A stretch of DNA of 64,000 bases. Source: Paraburkholderia heleia NBRC 101817. GTDB taxonomy: Bacteria; Pseudomonadota; Gammaproteobacteria; Burkholderiales; Burkholderiaceae. Made by a program: the position numbers and the translations under genes. This document shows, piece after piece, positions 42,094 through 49,970 of this stretch. The stretch lies in the NCBI RefSeq assembly GCF_000739775.1, contig NZ_BBJH01000002.1, positions 124,001 to 188,000 of the forward strand, written 5' to 3'. The number at the start of each line of letters is the position of its first letter. Position 1 is the first letter of the stretch. The notes beneath the pieces were generated by a model. The model saw only the letters and a list, made by a program, of their open reading frames with translations. It was not told where the DNA came from and searched no databases.

Positions 42094-43131
42094 ATGCATG
42101 CCGAGTTCTCACCTGGGTTGCCACCTGAGTTGCCACCTGTCACGTTGCTGGGCGCAGACCAACTGCGCGAACTGGTCCCACTCGATCTTGCGGCCGTCGA
42201 TCAGGTCGAATCCGTTTTCGTTGCGCTCGCAACCGAAGCCGTCGCCATGCCGCCCATTCTCAACCTCGCGCTGCCCGAGCGGCATGGCGAGGTCGATGTG
42301 AAGACGGCGTATTTGCCGCGCTTCGAGCAGTTCGCCATCAAGATCAGCCCCGGCTTTTTCGATAATCCCTCGCTCGGCCTGCCGAGCCTGAACGGACTGA
42401 TGCTGGTGCTGTCTGCGCGCACAGGCCTTACCGAAGCCGTGTTGCTCGACAACGGCTATCTGACCGCCGTGCGCACCGCCGCGGCGGGCGCGGTGGCCGC
42501 TCGCTGGCTCGCGCGTCCTGACGCGCGCCATGCGGCGGTCATCGGCGCGGGCGAGCAGGCGCGCCTGCAGCTCGATGCACTGATGCTGGTGCGCAGGATC
42601 GGGAGCGTGAGCGTCTGGGCCCGCGACGCGGCGCGGGCTGCTGTGTTCGCCGCCGACGCCGAACGCCGCCACGGCGTGCATGCGCGCGTTGCCGCTTCGG
42701 TCCACGACGCGCTCGAGCATGCCGACGTGGCCGTGACGACCACGCCCAGCCGCACGCCGCTCGTTCACGCGGCAGACCTGCACGCCGGTTTGCACCTCAC
42801 GGCCATGGGCTCCGATGCCGAGTACAAGAACGAACTCGCACCCTCGGTGTTCGAATCGGCGCGCTACGTCTGCGACCGCTTGCAGCAAACGCGCGTGCTC
42901 GGCGAACTCAGGCATGCGATTCAGGCGCACAAGGTCGCACCCGATCGCGGCTTCGCGGAGTTGGGCGAAGTGATCGTGGGCCGCCGCGAGGGCCGCATGC
43001 AAGCAAGCGACATCACGATCTGCGACCTCACCGGCACCGGGGCGCAGGACACCGCCATTGCCGTTCTCGCCTTGCAGCGCGCCCGCGCGGCCGGCGCGGG
43101 CGCGGTGTTTCACAACGCAGTCACGCCTTGA
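42094..43131 (+). CDS. eutC: EutC, ornithine cyclodeaminase-like reductase of hydroxyectoine degradation
   Basis: 345 aa from ATG 42094, with ACGGAGG seven bases upstream. It belongs to the ornithine cyclodeaminase/mu-crystallin family: LDNGYLTAVRTAAAGAVAAR and the NAD(P) fold AAVIGAGEQARLQLDALML are clear. EutC is thought to work after EutB in the conversion of hydroxyectoine-derived intermediates to an ectoine-pathway compound. It starts one base after the eutB stop and 9 bases before doeA, so the genes are coupled. Length fits known EutC proteins. Confidence 0.9.
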   Translation: MHAEFSPGLPPELPPVTLLGADQLRELVPLDLAAVDQVESVFVALATEAVAMPPILNLALPERHGEVDVKTAYLPRFEQFAIKISPGFFDNPSLGLPSLNGLMLVLSARTGLTEAVLLDNGYLTAVRTAAAGAVAARWLARPDARHAAVIGAGEQARLQLDALMLVRRIGSVSVWARDAARAAVFAADAERRHGVHARVAASVHDALEHADVAVTTTPSRTPLVHAADLHAGLHLTAMGSDAEYKNELAPSVFESARYVCDRLQQTRVLGELRHAIQAHKVAPDRGFAELGEVIVGRREGRMQASDITICDLTGTGAQDTAIAVLALQRARAAGAGAVFHNAVTP

Positions 43132-43140
43132 GAGGGAAAG

Positions 43141-44349
43141 ATGTCCGCAGCAACCGAAAGGAGTGAGGTAGCGCCGCGCCTCGTTTTCGCACGCAGCGAG
43201 TACGACGCGCGCATTGCGAAGACGCGCCGCGCAATGCAGGACGAAGGCATTGATCTGCTGATCGTCACGGACCCGACCAACATGAACTGGCTGACGGGCT
43301 ACGACGGCTGGTCGTTCTATGTCCACCAATGCGTGCTGCTGACCATGGACGGCGAACCCGTCTGGTTCGGTCGCGGCCAGGACGCGAACGGCGCAAAGCG
43401 CACGGCATTCATGTCCCACGGCAATATCATCGGCTATCCTGATCATTACGTTCAGTCGCCGGTGCGCCACCCCATGGACTATCTGGGCACGGAAGTCATC
43501 GCCGAGCGCGGCTGGGACACGCTGCGCATCGGCGTGGAGATGGACAACTACTACTTCAGTGCGGCGGCCTACGCGTCGCTTCAGCGCTATTTGCCCAGGG
43601 CGCGCTGGGTGGACGCCACCGCGCTCGTGAACTGGCAACGCGCGGTGAAGTCGCCGCGCGAGATCGAGTACATGCGCGTCGCGGCGCGCATCGTCGAGAA
43701 GATGCACGCGCGCATTCTCGACGTGGTCGAGCCGGGCATGAAGAAGTGCGACCTCGTTGCGCAGATCTATGCAGCGGGCATTACGGGCGTGGAAGGCCAC
43801 GGCGGCGACTACCCCGCCATCGTGCCGCTGTTGCCCACCGGCGCCGACGCCGCAGCCCCGCACCTCACATGGGACGACTCGGCGTTCACCGCGAACGCGG
43901 GTACCTTCTTCGAGATCGCCGGCTGTTACCACCGCTATCACTGCCCGCAGTCGCGCACGGTCTATCTCGGCAAGCCGCCGAAGCACTTTCTCGACGCCGA
44001 GAAAGCCGTGGTGGAAGGCATCGAGGCGGGCCTTGCCGCCGCGAAGCCCGGCAACGTGTGCGAGGACATCGCCAATGCGTTCTTTGCGGTGCTGCGCAAA
44101 TCGGGCATCGAGAAGAACAGCCGCTGCGGCTACCCCATCGGCGCGAGCTTTCCGCCCGACTGGGGCGAGCGCACCATGAGCCTGCGCCCCGGGGACCGCA
44201 CCGTCCTCGAACCCGGCATGACGTTTCACTTCATGCCGGGCCTGTGGCTCGACGACTGGGGCCTCGAAATCACAGAGAGCATCCTGATTACCGAAACCGG
44301 CGTCGAAACGTTCTGCACCACGCCGCGCAAACTGTTCGTGAAGGAGTAG
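43141..44349 (+). CDS. doeA: ectoine hydrolase DoeA (EutD)
   Basis: 402 aa. A pita-bread-fold M24 peptidase-like enzyme: an N-terminal creatinase-type domain (LIVTDPTNMNWLTGYDGWSF) and a C-terminal catalytic domain from about 175 (IEYMRVAARIVEKMHARILD; HGGDYPAIVPLL). DoeA opens the ectoine ring to N-alpha-acetyl-L-2,4-diaminobutyrate without a metal centre of the usual peptidase type. It lies between eutC and doeB, and its stop overlaps the doeB ribosome site (AAGGAGTAG). Sequence and context agree well. Confidence 0.93.
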   Translation: MSAATERSEVAPRLVFARSEYDARIAKTRRAMQDEGIDLLIVTDPTNMNWLTGYDGWSFYVHQCVLLTMDGEPVWFGRGQDANGAKRTAFMSHGNIIGYPDHYVQSPVRHPMDYLGTEVIAERGWDTLRIGVEMDNYYFSAAAYASLQRYLPRARWVDATALVNWQRAVKSPREIEYMRVAARIVEKMHARILDVVEPGMKKCDLVAQIYAAGITGVEGHGGDYPAIVPLLPTGADAAAPHLTWDDSAFTANAGTFFEIAGCYHRYHCPQSRTVYLGKPPKHFLDAEKAVVEGIEAGLAAAKPGNVCEDIANAFFAVLRKSGIEKNSRCGYPIGASFPPDWGERTMSLRPGDRTVLEPGMTFHFMPGLWLDDWGLEITESILITETGVETFCTTPRKLFVKE

Positions 44350-44354
44350 GACCG

Positions 44355-45383
44355 ATGCGTGCGTCACCGATTACGCCGACTGTCGATTACGACGCCAATG
44401 GCGTGCAACACGGTTTCCTGAGGCTGCCTTATTCGCGCGACGACTCCGCATGGGGCGCGATCATGATTCCGCTTACCGTGGTCAAGCACGGCGAGGGGCC
44501 GACCGTGCTGCTCACGGGCGGCAATCACGGCGACGAATACGAAGGGCCGATCGCGCTCGCCAAACTGGCGGGGTCGCTGCAGGCCGCGGACGTGAACGGC
44601 CGCGTGATCATCGTGCCGTACATGAACTATCCGGCGTTTCGTGCAGGTACGCGCACCTCGCCGGTCGACGCGGGCAATCTGAACCGCAGCTTTCCGGGGC
44701 GTCCCGACGGCGGCGTGACCGAAAAGATCGCCGACTACTTTCAACGCGAGTTGCTGGCGCGCGCGGATTACGTGCTCGATATTCACGCAGGCGGGCGCAC
44801 GCTCGACTTCGTGCCGTTCGCGGCGATTCATGTGCTGCCCGATGGCGATCAGCAGGCGCGTTGCGAGCGGGCGATGCGTGCGTTCGGCGCGCCGTACTCC
44901 ATGCGCATGCTGGAACTCGATAGCGTGGGCCTGTTCGACAGCGCCGTGGAGGAAGCGGGCAAGGTGTTCGTTTCGACCGAACTGGGCGGCGGCGGCACGT
45001 CCACCGCGCGCAGCGTGGCGATTGCGGATCGCGGCGTGCGCGGTTTTCTTGCGCACGCTGGCGTTATCGAGCGCAAGGCTGGCGAGCGCGGCATCGGCCC
45101 GCGCACGACCACCTTGCTGGACATGCCCGACTGCACTTGCTACACCACGAGCGAGCATCGCGGCATGCTGGAAATGTGCCGCGATCTGGGCGACACCGTC
45201 GAGGCAGGCGAAGTGCTCGCGCGCGTGCACGACATCGACCGCACCGGCGCGCGCGCCGTGGAATATCGCGCGCAACGCGGGGGGCTGCTCGCGGCGCGCC
45301 ATTTCCCGGGGCTCGTGCAGGCGGGCGATACCGTGGCCGTGGTTGCCGATGTCGTCGAACACAACCTGCCTGTGACGGCATGA
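44355..45383 (+). CDS. doeB: N-alpha-acetyl-L-2,4-diaminobutyrate deacetylase DoeB (EutE)
   Basis: 342 aa. An AstE/aspartoacylase-type zinc enzyme: GGNHGDEYEGPIAL supplies the zinc-binding His and Glu, NYPAFRAGTRTSPVDAGNLN the substrate loop, and YVLDIHAGGRTLDF the third ligand. The C-terminal beta domain has a lipoyl-like fold (GDTVEAGEVLARVHDID). It removes acetate from the DoeA product to give 2,4-diaminobutyrate. It starts 5 nt after doeA and ends 7 nt before doeX. Confidence 0.93.
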   Translation: MRASPITPTVDYDANGVQHGFLRLPYSRDDSAWGAIMIPLTVVKHGEGPTVLLTGGNHGDEYEGPIALAKLAGSLQAADVNGRVIIVPYMNYPAFRAGTRTSPVDAGNLNRSFPGRPDGGVTEKIADYFQRELLARADYVLDIHAGGRTLDFVPFAAIHVLPDGDQQARCERAMRAFGAPYSMRMLELDSVGLFDSAVEEAGKVFVSTELGGGGTSTARSVAIADRGVRGFLAHAGVIERKAGERGIGPRTTTLLDMPDCTCYTTSEHRGMLEMCRDLGDTVEAGEVLARVHDIDRTGARAVEYRAQRGGLLAARHFPGLVQAGDTVAVVADVVEHNLPVTA

Positions 45384-45390
45384 GCGCGCC

Positions 45391-45873
45391 GTGATCAAGC
45401 TCGACCGTTACGATCTGGCCATTCTGCGCATCCTCGAGCGCGATGGCCGCATTACGAAATCGAAGCTCGCCGAAGCGGTCAATCTTTCCATTTCTCCGGC
45501 CTGGGAGCGCGTTCGCAAGCTCGAGGAAAGCGGCGTGATACGCGGCTATCACGCCGAGGTGGACTGGGTGGGCGCGATGCGTGTCAGCCGTATCGTCGTG
45601 GAGGTGACGCTGTCGCGCCATACGGCGCCCGACATGCGGCGCTTCGAAGAACGCGTGAGCGCGGCCGAGGAAGTCGTGCAGTGCTATGCCACGGGCGGCG
45701 GGGTGGACTACGTGCTGCACGTGACGGCGCGCGACATCGACCACTACCAGCGCTTTATCGACGCGCTGTTGATGGAGGATCTCGCCATCGAGCGCTACTT
45801 CACCTACATCGTGACGAAGGTGGTGAAGTGCGCGCCCAACCATGCGCCTGCGTGGGCACTGGAAAGCGCATGA
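45391..45873 (+). CDS. doeX: AsnC/Lrp-family regulator DoeX
   Basis: 160 aa from GTG 45391. The Lrp-type HTH is at about residues 5-60 (YDLAILRILERDGRITKSKL, then SPAWERVRKLEESGVI) and a RAM ligand-binding domain follows (VEVTLSRHTAPDMRRFEERV; GGGVDYVLHVTARDIDHYQR). DoeX accompanies ectoine-degradation genes in many proteobacteria and binds near the doeA promoter in Halomonas. It is encoded 7 nt after doeB, so it is co-transcribed with the genes it probably regulates. With EnuR this makes two regulators for one pathway. Confidence 0.9.
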   Translation: MIKLDRYDLAILRILERDGRITKSKLAEAVNLSISPAWERVRKLEESGVIRGYHAEVDWVGAMRVSRIVVEVTLSRHTAPDMRRFEERVSAAEEVVQCYATGGGVDYVLHVTARDIDHYQRFIDALLMEDLAIERYFTYIVTKVVKCAPNHAPAWALESA

Positions 45874-46002
45874 ATTTTTCGCGCTCGCGCGCAGCGGTTC
45901 CAAAAAAAACGCAAGTGTACGGCGCTGAAAACCAAAAAATTCGCGATGACTGCCGCCTCAGAATGGATGGCATATCGACAGATCTGACAAGGAGTAGACG
46001 AG

Positions 46003-47481
46003 ATGCTGCCAGGACACCCCATTCTGTTCAAATCGCTGTGCTACGTGGACGGCCGCTGGGTGCACAGCGACAGCGCGGCGACCGTGGCCGTGCAGAACCC
46101 GGCGGACCAGTCGGTGATCGGCCACGTGCCCATGCTGGTGCGCGCACAGATCACCGGTGCAGTCGACGCCGCACAGCGCGCCTTCGAATCGTGGCGCTGG
46201 GTTTCGCAGGCAGAGCGCAGCGCGACGCTCATGCGCTGGCACGCGCGGATCGTGCGGAACCAGGAGGATCTGGCTGCGCTGCTCTCACTGGAGCAGGGCA
46301 AGCCGCTCGCCGAATCGCGCGGCGAAATCCGCTATGCGGCGAGCTTCATCGAATGGTATGCGCATGAGGCAAAACGCCTGGCAGGCCGTACGATTCCCAC
46401 GCACATCGACGGTGCACATCTGGCCACGGTGATGGAACCGGTGGGCGTCGCGGCGCTCATCACGCCATGGAATTTTCCGGTGGCGATGATCACGCGCAAA
46501 GCCGCCGCTGCGCTCGCGGCCGGCTGTACCGTCGTCGTGAAGCCCGCTCACGAAACGCCGTATTCGGCGCTCGCCCTGGCGCAGCTCGCGGAGGAGGTGG
46601 GCTTTGCGGCGGGCGTCTACAACGTGGTGCTCGGCGAGCCGCACATGGCGATGGAGACGCTGGTGAGCGACACGCGTGTGCGTGCCGTGAGTTTCACGGG
46701 GTCGACGCGGGTGGGCTCGCTCGTCACGCAGGCGGCGGCGCGTGCGGGGATCAAGAAGGTCGCGCTGGAACTGGGCGGCAATGCGCCGTTCATCGTCACG
46801 GAAGACGCCGATCTCGACCAGTCCGTGAAGATTGCCGTGGGCGCGAAGTTCCAGACCTCGGGCCAGGACTGCTGCGCGGCGAACCGTATTTTCGTGGCGC
46901 GGCCGCTTTACGAAGCGTTCGTGGAGCGCTATGCGGCAGCGGTGCGCGCGCTCAAGACTGGACCGGCGTTCGAGAAAGACGTGGACGTGGGCCCGCTCAT
47001 GCACCAGGCCGCGTTCGACATTACGGTCGCGCGCGTGGCCGATGCATGCGAAAAGGGCGCGCGCATCGTGGCGGGCGGCCAGCCGCATGCGCTGGGCGGC
47101 TGGTACTACGAGCCCACCGTGATCGCCGATGCCGCGCCCGGCATGCGCGTGTACGACGAGGAAAACTTCGCGCCCGTTTCGGCAGTCTGCGCGTTCGACA
47201 CGCTCGACGAAGTGATCGCAAAGGCAAACGACACCGAATACGGGCTTGCGGCCTACGTCTGTGCCGCGCGCATGGACACGATCTTCCAGCTCGTGCGCAG
47301 GCTCGATTTCGCGATGATCTCGGTGAACGGCGTGAAGTTCACGGGCGCGCCCATTCCATTCGGCGGCATGAAGGCCTCGGGCCTCGGCCGCGAAGGCGGC
47401 GCGGAGGGCTTCGAGCCCTTCGTGGAAACCAAATATTTTTGTCTTGGCAATCTCGGCCTGCCGCTCGCGGGCATGGCCTGA
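46003..47481 (+). CDS. doeC: aspartate-semialdehyde dehydrogenase DoeC (NAD-dependent aldehyde dehydrogenase family)
   Basis: 492 aa. The aldehyde dehydrogenase motifs are all visible: ALITPWNFPVAMITRK, SFTGSTRVGS, the catalytic Glu in KVALELGGNAPFIV, the catalytic Cys in TSGQDCCAANRIF, and EENFAPVSAV. General annotation would be succinate-semialdehyde dehydrogenase; the place between doeX and doeD argues for oxidation of aspartate semialdehyde to aspartate, the last ectoine step. A 129-bp gap after doeX may hold a second promoter. The ribosome site is AAGGAG. Confidence 0.88.
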   Translation: MLPGHPILFKSLCYVDGRWVHSDSAATVAVQNPADQSVIGHVPMLVRAQITGAVDAAQRAFESWRWVSQAERSATLMRWHARIVRNQEDLAALLSLEQGKPLAESRGEIRYAASFIEWYAHEAKRLAGRTIPTHIDGAHLATVMEPVGVAALITPWNFPVAMITRKAAAALAAGCTVVVKPAHETPYSALALAQLAEEVGFAAGVYNVVLGEPHMAMETLVSDTRVRAVSFTGSTRVGSLVTQAAARAGIKKVALELGGNAPFIVTEDADLDQSVKIAVGAKFQTSGQDCCAANRIFVARPLYEAFVERYAAAVRALKTGPAFEKDVDVGPLMHQAAFDITVARVADACEKGARIVAGGQPHALGGWYYEPTVIADAAPGMRVYDEENFAPVSAVCAFDTLDEVIAKANDTEYGLAAYVCAARMDTIFQLVRRLDFAMISVNGVKFTGAPIPFGGMKASGLGREGGAEGFEPFVETKYFCLGNLGLPLAGMA

Positions 47482-47501
47482 ACCGGAATCAGGAGGACAA
47501 C

Positions 47502-48893
47502 ATGACTCAACGCATCGACGCACTCTTCGAGCAGGACCGCGCGCACTTCATGCACCCGTCCACGCACGCCTACGACCACGAGAGCGGCGCGCTGCCGGGC
47601 AGGATCGTGCGCGGCGGCAAGGGCATCCGCATCGAGGACCATCAGGGCAAGCCGTATATCGACGCCTTCGCGGGCCTTTACTGCGTGAACATCGGCTACG
47701 GCCGCACCGAAGTCGCCGACGCCATGTACGAGCAGGCAAAGCAGCTCGCCTACTATCACACTTACGTCGGCCACTCGTCGGATGCGATCATCGAGCTGTC
47801 GTCGCGCATCATCGACTGGGCGCCGGCCGGCATGAAGAAGGTGTATTACGGCATGTCCGGTTCGGATGCGAACGAAACACAGGTCAAGATCGTCTGGTAT
47901 TACAACAACGTGCTGGGCCGTCCGAACAAGAAGAAGATCATCTCGCGCGATCGCGGCTATCACGGCTCGGGCATCGTCACGGGCAGCCTCACCGGCCTGC
48001 CGAGCTTCCATCAGCATTTCGATCTGCCGATCGATCGCGTGAAGCATACGGTTTGCCCGCACTGGTATCGCAAGGCGCCCGCGGGCATGAACGAGGCACA
48101 GTTCGTCGCGTACTGCGTGGAAGCGCTCGAAAAGCTGATCGCGCGCGAAGGCGCGGACACGGTCGCCGCATTCATCGCCGAGCCGGTGATGGGCACCGGC
48201 GGCATCATCGAGCCGCCCAAAGGCTACTGGCCGGCCATCCAGGCGGTGCTGCGCAAGCACGACATCCTGCTGATCTCCGACGAGGTGGTGTGCGGCTTCG
48301 GGCGTCTGGGCTCGAAGATGGGCGCGCAGCACTTCGGCATCGAACCGGATCTGATCACGGTCGCGAAGGGCCTCACGAGCGCGTATGCACCGCTTTCCGG
48401 CGTGATCGTGGGCGAGAAGGTCTGGGACGTGATCGCGCGCGGCTCGCAGGAGCACGGGCCGATGGGGCACGGCTGGACCTATTCGGGGCACCCGGTGTGC
48501 GCCGCCGCGGCGCTCGCCAACTTGGCGATCCTCGAGCGCGAAAAGCTCGTGGAGAACGCCGCGCAGGTCGGCTCGTACTTCGGCGCGAAGCTGCGCGAGG
48601 CGTTCGGCGCGCATCCGCTCGTGGGCGAGGTGCGCAGCGTGGGCATGCTGGCGGCGCTGGAGTTCATGGCCGACAAGGAAGCGCGCAAGCCGTTCGACCC
48701 GGCGCTGAAGATCGGGCCGAAGGTTTCGGCGGCGGCGCTGCAGCGCGGTGTGATCGCTCGCGCCATGCCCCATGGCGACATCCTGGGCTTTGCCCCGCCG
48801 CTCGTCATGACGCGTGCGGAGGCCGACGAAATCGTCGGCATCGTCAAGCAGGCCGTGGACGAGGTGGCCGAGCGCAGTCTGGTGGCGGGGTGA
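47502..48893 (+). CDS. doeD: diaminobutyrate transaminase DoeD (class III aminotransferase)
   Basis: 463 aa from ATG 47502, with AGGAGG five bases upstream. A class III PLP aminotransferase: YYGMSGSDANETQVKI, SRDRGYHGSGIVTGSL, the DEV motif in LLISDEVVCGFGRLG, and the PLP lysine in LITVAKGLTSAYAPL. It should convert L-2,4-diaminobutyrate to aspartate-4-semialdehyde, feeding DoeC upstream. It is the last gene of the cluster; a strong terminator follows 43 bp after the stop. Confidence 0.9.
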   Translation: MTQRIDALFEQDRAHFMHPSTHAYDHESGALPGRIVRGGKGIRIEDHQGKPYIDAFAGLYCVNIGYGRTEVADAMYEQAKQLAYYHTYVGHSSDAIIELSSRIIDWAPAGMKKVYYGMSGSDANETQVKIVWYYNNVLGRPNKKKIISRDRGYHGSGIVTGSLTGLPSFHQHFDLPIDRVKHTVCPHWYRKAPAGMNEAQFVAYCVEALEKLIAREGADTVAAFIAEPVMGTGGIIEPPKGYWPAIQAVLRKHDILLISDEVVCGFGRLGSKMGAQHFGIEPDLITVAKGLTSAYAPLSGVIVGEKVWDVIARGSQEHGPMGHGWTYSGHPVCAAAALANLAILEREKLVENAAQVGSYFGAKLREAFGAHPLVGEVRSVGMLAALEFMADKEARKPFDPALKIGPKVSAAALQRGVIARAMPHGDILGFAPPLVMTRAEADEIVGIVKQAVDEVAERSLVAG

Positions 48894-48936
48894 GCCGTAA
48901 AGCGCGCCTCAACCATTGACGGTTCGACGTCACGAG

Positions 48937-48966
48937 CCGCCGTACGCGAGTACGGCGGTTTTTTTT
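48937..48966 (+). terminator. rho-independent terminator of the ectoine cluster
   Basis: A perfect 9-bp stem (CCGCCGTAC / GTACGGCGG) with a GCGA tetraloop is followed by eight T residues. It is the strongest terminator in the window and marks the end of the ectoine operon. Confidence 0.9.
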
Positions 48967-49156
48967 GATCCCGCAGGGCTTGCCCAGGTGTTGCTTTTCG
49001 GTCGCTTGCGTTTGCGCAATAGGCCGTGAAACCGTTGCCTGACAAGACTCAAACGCGCGGGGTTCTGGTGCGCGGCATTTTGCCACCACATTGACGCACG
49101 CGCATGGTGTGACAATGCGTCGAAGTCTTAATAAATGTTAAAGAAGGAGTCGTTCG

Positions 49157-49912
49157 ATGCTCTCACCCGTCGCAGGATCGGCTATCGTCGTGCGCCAAAG
49201 CAGCCGTGCTCCTCTCGCTGCAACACAGCCCAGCGCACGCTGCTCAGGGTGCGCCATGCGCCATCTTTGCATGCCGCAAGGGCTGCCGGCCGAAGAACTG
49301 CCGAAGCTCGAGGCGCTGATCTGCGGGGCCCGCAAGGTGCGCCGCGGCGAGGCGCTCTATCGCTCGGGCGACCGCTTCGACAGCCTGTACGCGGTGCGCT
49401 CGGGCTCGCTCAAGACGCTGATCGTCAACCGCGACGGTCGCGAGCAGATCACCGGGCTGCGTCTCGCGGGCGACGCGCTGGGGCTCGACGGCATCGCCAC
49501 CGACGTGCACGCGTTCAGCGCCGTCGCGCTCGAAGACAGTTCGATTTGCACGCTTCCCTACGCCGCGCTCAAGACCCTGTGCCGCGAAAGCGGCACGATG
49601 CAGGATCGGCTGCACCGACTCATGGGCGACCAGTTCAACCAGGAAGCCTCGCAGATGATGGTGCTGGGTTCGCTCACCGCCGAGGAACGCGTGGCCGCGT
49701 TCCTGCTCGACGTGTCGTCGCGCAACTGGCAGCGCGGGTATTCGCAGGCGGAGTTCCGTCTGCGCATGTCGCGCGAGGACATGGGCAGCTACCTGGGCAT
49801 CACGCTCGAAACGGTGAGCCGGATCCTGTCGCGCTTCCAGAAGCGCGGCCTGATCGACGCCCAAGGCAAGCTGATTCGCATCTGCGATATCGAGGGGCTG
49901 CAGACGGTTTGA
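49157..49912 (+). CDS. FNR-type oxygen-sensing Crp/Fnr regulator
   Basis: 251 aa from ATG 49157, with AAGGAG upstream. Cysteines 29, 32 and 38 give the C-x2-C-x5-C spacing of E. coli FNR (CSGCAMRHLC). A fourth cysteine at 131 (EDSSICTLPY) matches FNR Cys122, so a [4Fe-4S] cluster is expected. A cyclic-nucleotide-type beta-roll (about 55-150) is followed by the HTH with the ETVSR recognition residues of FNR (LGITLETVSRILSRFQKRGL), which read TTGAT half-sites. It should switch gene expression when oxygen falls. It stands alone after the ectoine terminator. Large genomes of this group often carry several paralogues. Confidence 0.9.
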   Translation: MLSPVAGSAIVVRQSSRAPLAATQPSARCSGCAMRHLCMPQGLPAEELPKLEALICGARKVRRGEALYRSGDRFDSLYAVRSGSLKTLIVNRDGREQITGLRLAGDALGLDGIATDVHAFSAVALEDSSICTLPYAALKTLCRESGTMQDRLHRLMGDQFNQEASQMMVLGSLTAEERVAAFLLDVSSRNWQRGYSQAEFRLRMSREDMGSYLGITLETVSRILSRFQKRGLIDAQGKLIRICDIEGLQTV

Positions 49913-49970
49913 GCGGGCCGCTGACGCGACAGCCGTCGAACCTCCGATGACTGCCGCAGCCAGCCGCTCC

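Noticed and set aside
42109-44367. A 752-codon minus-strand frame antisense to eutC and doeA
   Set aside because: Typical antisense shadow of GC-rich genes, with His/Arg/Ala-rich text and no family pattern.
46467-48893. An 808-codon plus-strand frame joining doeC and doeD, suggesting a fusion protein
   Set aside because: Only the doeD part is real coding frame; the first half reads doeC in the wrong frame and has Arg/Gly-rich composition. doeD has its own AGGAGG and ATG at 47502.
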